Part shown: one piece after another, positions 56,001 to 64,000 of the stretch
Position numbering within the stretch: position 1 is the first letter of the stretch
Layout of the letters: every line of letters starts with the position of its first letter
NCBI RefSeq assembly: GCF_021869535.1
Contig: NW_026262668.1
Location: 137,689,635 to 137,753,634, forward strand
Length of the DNA: 64,000 nucleotides
From: Mytilus californianus
Lineage: Eukaryota; Mollusca; Bivalvia; Mytilida; Mytilidae
Direction: 5' to 3'
Notes under the pieces: generated by a model
Seen by the model: the letters and a program-made list of their open reading frames with translations, nothing else
Database searches by the model: none
What the model was told of the DNA's origin: nothing
Made by a program: the position numbers and the translations under genes

Positions 56001-59000
56001 TAAGTTTTCACATTCAAATATTTTTTTTTGTTTTATGTTGTTATTTTTACACTGATCCTACAACTCCTATTTATTTACATGTAAAATATGTTAGGGCTGT
56101 TCCATGAAAACATACATGAGACCCATGGAAGGCAATTTGAAATCTCCACTTTGGGTTGGTGTCAAGTACAGTGAAATTCTTAATTTTGCTCTATAGGTGG
56201 TTACTCCTTTTTGAAAGTGCCTACCCTGTGTAGGTTTTAATTGAACAGCCTTTACCATAAACAGTAATGTAATTAGAATGCATCAGTTTACTTGTGTGAC
56301 TTTTACACAATTTATCTGCTTTTAAGCTTTTTTACACTCCTAAGACAGATCAAAATCTTTACATTCTAAACTTGCAAAAACTTGTATTTGCTTATAAGAC
56401 CATACAGTATTGTTAAAATTATTGACATTGACGAAGGCTATTTGTTAAGCGGAAATATTTGTCAACACGATTTTATTACATCATCTTCGTATATTACCAT
56501 CTTATTAGTACCGTTGTGCAAATCTTTAGACTTGTATATATATATATATATATATACACGCAAGTTAACAATGACATATGCTCATTTGTTGCTTAAATCC
56601 CATCAGTTCTTTCATTTTTTATTACTAACAGTCACATTTTTCTAACTTGATGTGAACATCTTTACTGAGCAATATAATTGAGGTGTGAACATCTTCACTG
56701 AGCAATATAATTTATGTGTGAACATCTAAACTAAACAATATAATTGAGGTGTGAACATCTTCACTGAGCAATATAATCTAGGTGTGAACATCTTTACTGA
56801 ACAATATAATTTATGTGTGAACATCTTTACCGAACAATATAATTTAGGTGTGAACATCTAAACTAAACAATATAATTGAGGTGTGAACATCTTCACTGAG
56901 CAATATAATTTAGGTGTGAACATCTTTACTGAACAATATAATTTAGGTGTGAACATCTTTACTGAACAATATAATTTAGGTGTGAACATCTAAACTAAAC
57001 AATATAATCTAGGTGTGAACATCTTTACTGAACAACATAATCTAGGTGTGAACATCTTTACTGAACAATATAATCTAGGTGTGAACATCTAAACTAAACA
57101 ATATAATCTAGGTGTGAACATCTTTACTGAACAACATAATCTAGGTGTGAACATCTTTACTGAACAATATAATCTAGGTGTGAACATCTTTACTGAACAA
57201 TATAATTTATGTGTGAACATCTTTACTGAACAATATAATTTAGGTGTGAACATCTTTAATAAACTGCTTCGCTGAGCGCAGCTAGATACGCCCGCAGAGG
57301 TCCAACCCTGAACAGTTGGGGCAAAAATGGACACAATATTCAAGCTTGATTCAGGTCCGAATTTGGATTGTAATTAAATATTTGACATATTATAGGTTTC
57401 TGAATAAATGAAGTCAAAGATCTTGAAATTGGTTATATGAATTGAATGTATATTCAATTAAAGATTTCTTGCTGTTGTGCAATACTTAGTAAATCTGTTG
57501 TCAGACTATAAACAAATAAAGTTCAATTAATTCTCAATGTCATATTAGAAATTTATGAAAATAAAAAGGGAGCTTACATCAATAGATATAAACAATTCAC
57601 CAAAGTTTCATGAGAATTGGTGGCAGCATTTTTGAGTTATTGTCAGAAAACTGGAAAATCACCCCTTTTTTAATGAATAAAACCCCATAACTCAGAAATG
57701 TAAAATGTAAAATTTATAAAATTCTAACGGGAGCTTACATCAATACATACAAACAATTCACCAAAGTTTCATAAGAATTGCTGAAAGCATTTTTGAGTTT
57801 TTGTCCAAAAACTGGAAAATCCCCCCTTTTTTCATAAATAAAACCCTGTAACTCGGAAACGTAAAATCTAAAATTTATAAAAATTAAAAGGGAGCTCATG
57901 TCAATAGATATAAACAATTCACCACAATTTCTTGCAAGTTGGTGAAAGCATTCTTGAATTATTGTCCAAAAACTGGAAAATCCCCCTTTTTTTAATGAAT
58001 AAAACCCCATAACTCGGAAACGTAAAATCTAAATTTTATAAAAAACGAAAGGGAGCTCACGTCAATAGATATAAACAATTCACCAAAGATTTATGCAAAT
58101 TGGTTAAAGCATTTTTGAGTTAATGTCCGACATGTTGACGACGGACAGACGGACGGACAGATGGACGGACGGACAGACGGACAACGGTATACCATAATAC
58201 GTCCCATAAACGGGCGTATAAAAACAATATAATCTAGGTGTGAACATCTAAACTAAACAATATAATCTAGGTGTGAACATCTTTACTTAACAACATTAGT
58301 TAGGTGTGAACATCTTTACTGAACAATATAATTTAGGTGTGAACATCTTTACTGTACAACATAATCTAGGTGTGAACATCTTTACTGAACAATATAATCT
58401 AGGTGTGAACATGTTTACTGAACAATGTAATTAAGGTGTGAACATCTTTACTGAACAATATAATTTACGTGTGAACATCTTTACTAAGCAATATAATTTA
58501 CAACTTACATCCTTTTTTAAATTTGAAATTTCTTCTGATAATTTCTTTATTTTGTCATCTGAAATAGACAGAATTTAATGGCATTATAATGATATCGCTT
58601 TATAATCAAAGAGAAAAGACACATTCAACAATGGCAAATTAATGTGCATCAAAGATCAGAGCTTTATTGCTGTTCTTTCTCTTATCAAGGTCGCTTTAAA
58701 TGGTTTAAGAAATAAGATTTTCATTAGTACTGTGGATTCATTATAATTTGTGGGGTACCAATTTCATTATGATTCGTGGGGTACCAATTTCATTATAATT
58801 TGTGGGGTACCAATTTCATTATGATTCGTGGTGTACCAATTTCATTATAATTTGTGGAGTACCAATTTCATTATAATTTGTGGTGTACCAATTTCATTAT
58901 GATTCGTGGGGTACCAATTTCATTATGATTCGTGGGGTACCAATTTCATTATAATTTGTGGTGTACCAATTTCATTATAATTTGTGGAGTACCAATTTCA

Positions 59001-61495
59001 TTATAATTTGTGGTGTACCAATTTCATTATGATTCGTGGGGTACCAATTTCATTATGATTCGTGGTGTACCAATTTCATTATGATTTGTGGGGTACCAAT
59101 TTCATTATGATTCGTGGGTTACCAATTTCATTATAATTTGTGGGGTACCAATTTCATTATAATTTGTGGTGTACCAATTTCATTATAATTTGTGGGTTAC
59201 CAATTTCATTATAATTTGTGGTGTACCAATTTCATTATAATTTGTGGGTTACCAATTTCATTATAATTTGTGGTGTACCAATTTCATTATAATTTGTGGT
59301 GTACCAATTTCATTATGATTCGTGGAGTACCAATTTCATTATGATTCGTGGTGTACCAATTTCATTATGATTCGTGGAGTACCAATTTCATTATGATTCG
59401 TGGTGTACCAATTTCATTATAATTTGTGGGGTACCAATTTCATTATGATTCGTGGTGTACCAATTTCATTATGATTCGTGGCGTACCAATTTCATTATAA
59501 TTCGTGGTGTAATTATAATTTGTGGAGTACCAATTTCATTATAATTCGTGGGGTACCAATTTTCGTGAATATTGTGGGTATATACAGGTTAACCATCAAT
59601 TTAAGTGTATAATGAAGTACAAATCCTATAGGCTTGTATGCAAACTTTGACAAAAGTAAAAAATCAATTTCCACGAAAAAAATCTTTCCTCAATCCATGA
59701 AAATTGGTATCCACAAAAATAAATGAAACCACATCCTGTATAATGTACTTTGAACACTGGTTGGTGATTGTAATTTTTATATGTAATTATTGAAGTAATA
59801 GCTATCAGTTCCTCACTAGCAAATGAGTTGTTTGCTGAAAATACACAACTTCTAACAACAAAAAAGGACACATATTTAATGGTATATAAACATATTCTAT
59901 ATCATCATTTTTCAAAGTGATTAAAGCTTGTGTATCTTTATCCAGCACACACTTTTTTATATCAAATTAATTGTGCTCTTAATCGTACAAACTGTTAAAT
60001 CGAAGTGCTTGTAAGCACTGAAGGGTAAAGATTGCTGTAATTTATCAGTGAGAAGTAAAATTAAATCTACTGCAAAGTAGTGATAAACATTGGAAGATTT
60101 AGATATCAAGTCAGTACCATAGGGTTTTGATTGCATTTCATGCAATCTTTACCCAAAAAGCTTGGGATGGGTTGATGATAGCAATACCTACAAGTTATTC
60201 AAGTTAAGAGTATATCTTATATGAAATCATGTCAATACATTACCTAACGAGCCTTCTATCTTATCAAGGATATCAGCTGTTTCAGAAGATATTAATAAAC
60301 TTCCCGTCGTCGATGTTACTGTACCATTTAATGTGGGACATTTTTCTATAGAAAATTCTCCCTCTTCACTTGTTACAAGGGCAAAACCACTTTCCTATAG
60401 AATAAATGCTGACAATTTAGATATACCAGACATCACTCAAATTCAAATGTGACTACTTTCAACTTATTTTTGAAGTATAGATCACAATAATGTGGTCATA
60501 AACACATTCATTGGAACTGAAGTATAGATCACAATAATGTGGTCATAAACATATTCATTGGAACTGAAGTATAGATCACAATGGCGTGGTCATAAACACA
60601 TTCATCAGAACTGAAGTATAGATCACAATAGTGTGGTCATAAACACATTCATCAGAACTGAAGTATAGATCACAATAGTGTGGTCATAAACACATTCATC
60701 GGAACAGAAGTATAGATCGCAATGGTGTGGTCATAAACACATTCATCGGAACAGAAGTATAGATCGCAATAGTGTGGTCATAAACACATTCATTGGAACA
60801 GAAGTATAGATCACAATGGTGTGGTCATAAACACATTCATTGGAACAGAAGTATTTCACAATTTGAATCATGCTACAAAAAGATTTTATCAAAATATTTT
60901 CAGAATTGAAATGTAGCAGACTTTTATCAAAAAATGAATGGAAAACTGGTTATTGAAATGCAAACATAACATTAGCTTTCACTGTTGGCTTTAAATAAAT
61001 AAATGTGAAAGGAGGAAACTTTTGAACCAATAAACCTGAAATTTTGTTATTGCATATGTCCATTTCTTAAATCAGACACATTTGAAAGATACAACCAACC
61101 ATCTTATGTTACAAGACAGAAAATCCCAAAGTTAATAATTAGAACAGTTCATAATCTTCATATGTAGATAAATTAACACTACAATAATAATATGATAAAC
61201 ATTTCTAACAACGTTTTTTTTGTTTAACATTTTTAAGTTTTTAAATTTGATATACTGAACTTTAAAAGTGTACACTCAAACTTAATCTAATCCTTTTTAG
61301 ATCTTGCAACATACATGTAAATCATTTTCTTAATGTTCATGATTTACTATTGTTCACAAAGAACTTCATTAATAAATAAAAAATGAAATTGTACCCACTC
61401 ACCTTTACTAGCTTGTCTCTCAGTTCTAATTGTTCTTTTACACAAGAGAAATTTGTATTTAATTCTGTATAAGATCTTTTCTGGTTTTCTAATTC
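52902..61495 (-). CDS. LRRFIP2: LRRFIP1/2 family coiled-coil protein, C-terminal part
   Basis: Member of the family that binds the leucine-rich repeats of Flightless-I and, in mammals, modulates MyD88/TLR and Wnt signalling. Seven exons in phase: 61403-61495, 60244-60394, 58509-58558, 55608-55713, 54883-54962, 54469-54573 and 52902-53009. They encode the last 230 residues. In order: a coiled coil ([20 protein letters not shown]), a linker with [12 protein letters not shown] corresponding to human HGLVIIPDG, then a long coiled coil with [38 protein letters not shown] and RKLQRE, ending [16 protein letters not shown] (human AKRLEKMKANRTALLAQQ). The upstream exons, including the family N-terminus, lie beyond 64000 or in unrecognised short exons. 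One invertebrate gene usually represents both vertebrate paralogues, so the symbol is approximate. Confidence 0.93.
53160..53950. repeat. Degenerate GTCGTAGTAAG-type dispersed repeat
   Basis: Many imperfect repetitions of GTAGTAAGATCGTGG and GGTCGTGGTAAGGTC, with an inverted block around 53400-53600 (CCTTACTAAGATTTCACTGC). It lies in the last LRRFIP intron. Confidence 0.65.
54090..54420. repeat. Reversed units of the ~150-bp family seen at 36595
   Basis: TTTCATAGAGATCCATGGAC, AAAATCAACCCCAACCTTCC and GGTATGGAACCTTGTGG correspond in inverse to the 36.7-37.4 kb units. Confidence 0.75.
54469..54573 (-). CDS. LRRFIP2: LRRFIP exon
   Basis: Encodes [20 protein letters not shown] then [15 protein letters not shown] (human [35 protein letters not shown]). 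Acceptor TTAAAG, donor GTAATA, phase 0. Confidence 0.95.
54883..54962 (-). CDS. LRRFIP2: LRRFIP exon
   Basis: Encodes (R)[19 protein letters not shown] then MTNLEGT. The split Arg rebuilds EVQREASKQ, matching human EMQRDANRQ and fixing the acceptor at ATTACAG. Donor GTGAGT. Confidence 0.93.
54963..55607 (-). other. LRRFIP intron
   Basis: Just upstream of the exon at 54962 the same frame reads [14 protein letters not shown] but is closed by stops further 5'. Otherwise nothing recognised. Confidence 0.5.
55608..55713 (-). CDS. LRRFIP2: LRRFIP exon
   Basis: Encodes [20 protein letters not shown] then [15 protein letters not shown] plus one base. EMQLYEVQ matches human DLQFIEMQ. Acceptor TTTACAG, donor GTATGT, phase 1. 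Confidence 0.88.
55714..56649 (-). other. LRRFIP intron, 3' part
   Basis: Contains a TA run at about 56536-56556. No exon or family repeat recognised. Confidence 0.5.
56650..57262. repeat. 33-bp minisatellite, distal block
   Basis: About 18 units of GTGTGAACATCTTTACTGAA then CAATATAATTTAG. Continuous with the block at 58226 apart from the inserted repeat between them. Confidence 0.93.
57263..58222. repeat. Composite repeat inserted in the 33-bp array
   Basis: The left end belongs to the GCTGAGCGCAG family (CCGCAGAGGTCCAACCCTGA). The middle has four ~150-bp units (AACAATTCACCAAAGTTTCA, GGAAAATCCCCC). The right end has a GACGGACGGACAGA run and the stem-loop ACGTCCCATAAACGGGCGT. Confidence 0.78.
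58226..58505. repeat. LRRFIP2: 33-bp minisatellite, block touching the LRRFIP donor
   Basis: About 8 units. The last one runs directly into the donor of exon 58509-58558. On the minus strand the junction reads AAAAAAGGATGTAAGTTG then TAAATTATATTG, and a unit reads AGTAAAGATGTTCACACG then TAAATTATATTG. Confidence 0.9.
58509..58558 (-). CDS. LRRFIP2: LRRFIP micro-exon
   Basis: 50 bases encoding (D)[16 protein letters not shown], aligned with human EKEELLSQIRKLKLQLEEE. The donor GAT|GTAAGT runs straight into the 33-bp minisatellite, whose units resemble this junction. Confidence 0.88.
58729..59740. mobile_element. MITE with its left end expanded into a 26-bp satellite
   Basis: The left end is TACTGTGGATTCATTATAAT. 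The right end in inverse is TACAGGATGTGGTTTCATTT. About 32 units of GTACCAATTTCATTATAATT then TGTGGG (some GATTCGTGG) fill 58740-59565. The normal interior (CTATAGGCTTGTATGCAAAC, AATCTTTCCTCAATCCATGA) follows. Resembles a very common bivalve element. Confidence 0.82.
59741..60243 (-). other. LRRFIP intron segment
   Basis: No exon or repeat family recognised. Confidence 0.45.
60244..60394 (-). CDS. LRRFIP2: LRRFIP exon (linker)
   Basis: Encodes [40 protein letters not shown] and [10 protein letters not shown] plus one base. It corresponds to the human HGLVIIPDG to QVLESAGEGPLD region. Acceptor CTATAG, donor GTAATG. Confidence 0.88.
60468..60860. repeat. 47-bp minisatellite upstream of an LRRFIP acceptor
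   Basis: About 8 units of GAACTGAAGTATAGATCACA, then ATAGTGTGGTCATAAACACA and TTCATCG. On the gene strand each unit contains GTGATCTATACTTCAG, a passable acceptor. The array begins about 75 bases upstream of the real acceptor at 60394. Confidence 0.92.
60861..61402 (-). other. LRRFIP intron segment
   Basis: No exon or repeat family recognised. Confidence 0.45.
61403..61495 (-). CDS. LRRFIP2: LRRFIP exon (coiled coil before the HG-linker)
   Basis: Encodes [20 protein letters not shown] then [11 protein letters not shown], aligning with human ELERQKHMCSVLQHKMEELK and RDELIEK. Acceptor TATTGCAG, donor GTGAGT, phase 0 at both ends. Confidence 0.9.
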
Positions 61496-61614
61496 CTGCA
61501 ATACATAAAATTCACCATTAACTATCATACACCAATACCATCATGCTGTGAGCTCTTACTCACTAATGGTACCTCCACTATAACTAATCGGTAAATTGCC
61601 ACTAATTGTCAGTG

Positions 61615-62975
61615 TTAAACTGTGTTTACTTGTGATCTATATATATATATCGTCTCTGAGATGGTCAGTATCTACCTGTGCTCTTTTTTATATTGTTTGA
61701 GATTGTATTTACCTGTGATCTATATAAATATTGTCTGTGTGATTGTCATTATTTACCTGTGCTTTTTTTTACATTGTTTGAGATTGTAAGTATTTACCTG
61801 TGATTTATTTTTATATTGTCTGTGATGGTCAGTATTTACCTATGATGTATTTTTATATTGTCTGTGTGATTGTAATTATTTACCTGTGATCTATTTTTAT
61901 ATTGTCTGTGATTGTCAGTATTTACCTATGATCTATTTTTATATTGTCTGTGATTGTCAGTATTTACCTATGATATATTTTAATATTGTCTGTGATTGTC
62001 AGTATTTACCTATGATCTATTTTAATATTGTCTGTGATTGTCAGTATTTACCTATGATCTATTTTTATATTGTCTGTGTGATTGTAAGTATTTACTTGTG
62101 ATCTATTTTTATATTGTCTGTGATTGTCAGTATTTACCTATGATATTTTCTTTTATTGTCTGTGTGATTGTCAGTATTTACCTATGATATATTTAATATT
62201 GTCTGTGATTGTCAGTTTTTATCTGTGCTCTCTTTTATATTGTCTGTGATTGTAAGTATTTACCTGTGATTTATATAAACATTGTCTGAATAAACCTGTG
62301 ATCTATTTTTATATTGTATGTGATTGTCAGTTTTTAACTGCGATATATTTTTTATATTGTGTGATTATCAGTATTTACCTGTGATCTATATAAGAATTGT
62401 CTGTGATTGTCAGTCAGTATTTACCTATGATCTATTTTAATATTGTCTGTGATTGTCAGTATTTACCTATGATCTTTTTTTATATTGTCTGTGATTGCCA
62501 GTATTTACCTATGATCTATTTTTATATTGTCTGTGTGATTGTCATTATTTACCTGTGATCTATTTTTATATTGTCTGTGATTGTCAGTATTTTCCTATGA
62601 TATATTCTTATATTGTCTGTGTGATTGTCAGTATTTACCTATGATATATTTCAATATTGTCTTTGATTGCCAGTATTTATCTGTGCTCTCTTTTATATTG
62701 TCTGTGATTGTAAGTTTTTACCTGTGATTTATATAAACATTGTCTGAATAAACCTGTGATCTATTTTTATATTGTATGTGATTGTCAGTTTTTACCTGCC
62801 ATATATTTTTTATATTGTGTGATTATCAGTATTTACCTGTGATCTATTTTTATAGTGACTGTGATGGTCAGTATTTACCTATGATTTATTTTCATATAGT
62901 CTTTGATTGTCAATAAAAATCTATGATCTATTTTTATACTGTCTTGTGATTTTCAGTATTCACCTGTAATCTATT
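61615..62975. repeat. ~42-bp minisatellite with donor-like motif on the LRRFIP strand
   Basis: About 30 diverged units of TATGATCTATTTTTATATTG, then TCTGTGATTGTCAGTATTTA and CC. On the gene strand each unit reads CACAG|GTAAATACTGAC or CATAG|GTAAATACTGAC, i.e. a near-consensus donor next to a branch-point-like TACTGAC. Open frames through it (14-residue period) are artefacts. Confidence 0.92.
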
Positions 62976-63199
62976 TTATATTCTCTCTTTGGTTATCTCT
63001 AAAAAGTATTTGTTATAGTACTCCATCCTCGTGATTAAGATCTTACTTGATTCCATTCACTCAATTGTTGATAATAATGTTGAAATAAATATTATTACTT
63101 TTCGGAAAAAAATTATTTTCGTATGACATAAATGTTGCTTTTTAAAATCTGTTCAGAAATATATCAGTTACACTCATCGTTTTGTTTAACAAATTTTTT

Positions 63200-63284
63200 T
63201 AACTTTATTTTGTTTTGCCTTCTTCTTTTTTTCCATCATTTCTTCATTTATTCCACTAGGTAAGCTAAGTGTCTCTTCCAAACC
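63200..63284 (-). CDS. Possible further LRRFIP exon (weak)
   Basis: One minus-strand frame reads GLEETLSLPSGINEEMMEKK then KKAKQNK between a TTTAAG acceptor and a weak GTTAAA donor. The phase would fit the exon at 61495. It has coding-like charged composition but no clear family match and poor splice sites. It may be an alternative cassette or chance. Confidence 0.25.
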
Positions 63285-63689
63285 TTAAATATATATTATT
63301 CTAACGACAAATAAATGGTGTTAATATATACATAAGTGTTTTCCATAAAAACCGGCCGCGTGCCAAATTGACCGTTTCAAACAGTGTTTTGCCCGGTTCA
63401 ATCGTCATCAGCAAAACAAAATATGTGTGCATATTTTACTTATTAGATTATTTTGAGCGTTGCAATTATTATTTTTGTTCTTGGTTTATATTTACATTTG
63501 AGAGTTCCGGTTAGTATTTCTATCGGAACAATCAGCCGTTATCCATCGAACAAGATTTCTTAGGAAAATCCCAAGAGATATCTAGTATAAATACAAAGTC
63601 GTGCCATGTGATGAATGATGAAACGTTCAATTACAGATTTTTCCCGGCTAAGCGACACAATGGTGTGCATTTTTACGATAATATATTGA

Positions 63690-64000
63690 TAAAATGCTTT
63701 GCTGAGCGCAGCCTGATACGACCGCAGAGGTCAAACCATGAACAGTTTGGGCAAATTTGGACACAATATTCAAGCTTGATACTGTCTGAATTTGGATTGT
63801 AATCAAATTTTTGATATAATATAGGTTTCTGACACAAAATAAATGTGGTCTATGATCTTATAAATCCATTGCGCAATTGAAGATTTCTTCTTGAAACTTT
63901 TCAAAAATTCGAAATTTTTAAAATTTTGTAAAAAAATATGAATCCTTTAAAAAAATGGGAAAAAAATTCCCCTCCCCCACTTTTTGAAACCCCCCTTGGA
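63690..64000. repeat. Dispersed repeat of the GCTGAGCGCAG family, cut by window end
   Basis: GCTGAGCGCAGCCTGATACG, ACCGCAGAGGTCAAACCATG, ACACAATATTCAAGCTTGAT, and then a C-rich right part. Homologous to 57265-57410 and, in inverse, 37430-37765. Confidence 0.8.

Noticed and set aside
57089-57343. Minus-strand open frame with [11 protein letters not shown] repeats
   Set aside because: It reads through the 33-bp minisatellite and a dispersed repeat end, and has no coding support.
15496-62975. Regular arrays considered as CRISPR
   Set aside because: Units are contiguous with no unique spacers, the host is clearly a eukaryote, and no cas genes are present.
63041-63100. HYYQQLSEWNQ before a GTAAGA donor as an LRRFIP exon
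   Set aside because: No acceptor was found before an upstream in-frame stop and there is no match to the family.
1-64000. tRNA, rRNA or snRNA genes
   Set aside because: I looked for tRNA-like A/B boxes and conserved rRNA/snRNA cores and saw none convincing. A covariance-model scan would be needed to exclude degenerate ones.

Overview
The window is AT-rich animal nuclear DNA. It holds three conserved metazoan genes split into small GT-AG exons. The introns are large and full of dispersed repeats, minisatellites, palindromes and decayed retroelements. The repeat families (notably one ending in a sequence like CATACCACATCTTCTTAT, present in many copies on both strands) point to a bivalve mollusc, most likely a mussel (Mytilidae). 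That assignment rests on recognition, not on a search.

Layout. (1) 452-15477, minus strand: the first 11 coding exons (467 residues plus a partial codon) of an NRAMP/SLC11A proton-coupled divalent-metal transporter. Its 3' end lies left of base 1. (2) 18536-39457, plus strand: a complete 10-exon PSME3 gene (PA28-gamma/REG-gamma, nuclear 11S proteasome activator), 259 residues. It is head-to-head with NRAMP across about 3 kb. (3) 52902-61495, minus strand: the last 7 coding exons (230 residues) of an LRRFIP1/2-type coiled-coil protein, tail-to-tail with PSME3. Its 5' part lies to the right of the window. The 39.5-52.9 kb interval holds the two 3' UTRs plus repeats, and I see no gene in it. The three genes have no obvious functional link.

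The most unusual signal is where the minisatellites sit. In PSME3 (38-bp unit, 19 copies after exon 3), LRRFIP (33-bp unit starting at a splice donor) and NRAMP (48-bp unit abutting the probable acceptor of the start-codon exon), the repeat unit resembles the neighbouring exon-intron junction. The arrays therefore look like tandem amplifications of splice-site DNA. In PSME3 and NRAMP each unit still carries a splice-site-like core on the sense strand, so these introns hold about 19 extra donor-like and about 24 extra acceptor-like sites. Other points are a decayed partial copy of NRAMP exon 2, a TTAA-flanked MITE, a 451-bp TIR family of which one copy has inserted into the PSME3 minisatellite, a MITE whose end has expanded into a 26-bp satellite, several long palindromes, and a group of repeats sharing a terminal-hairpin architecture.

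Exon boundaries were set by hand from conserved protein sequence, GT-AG sites and phase. All three reading frames are continuous across every junction.
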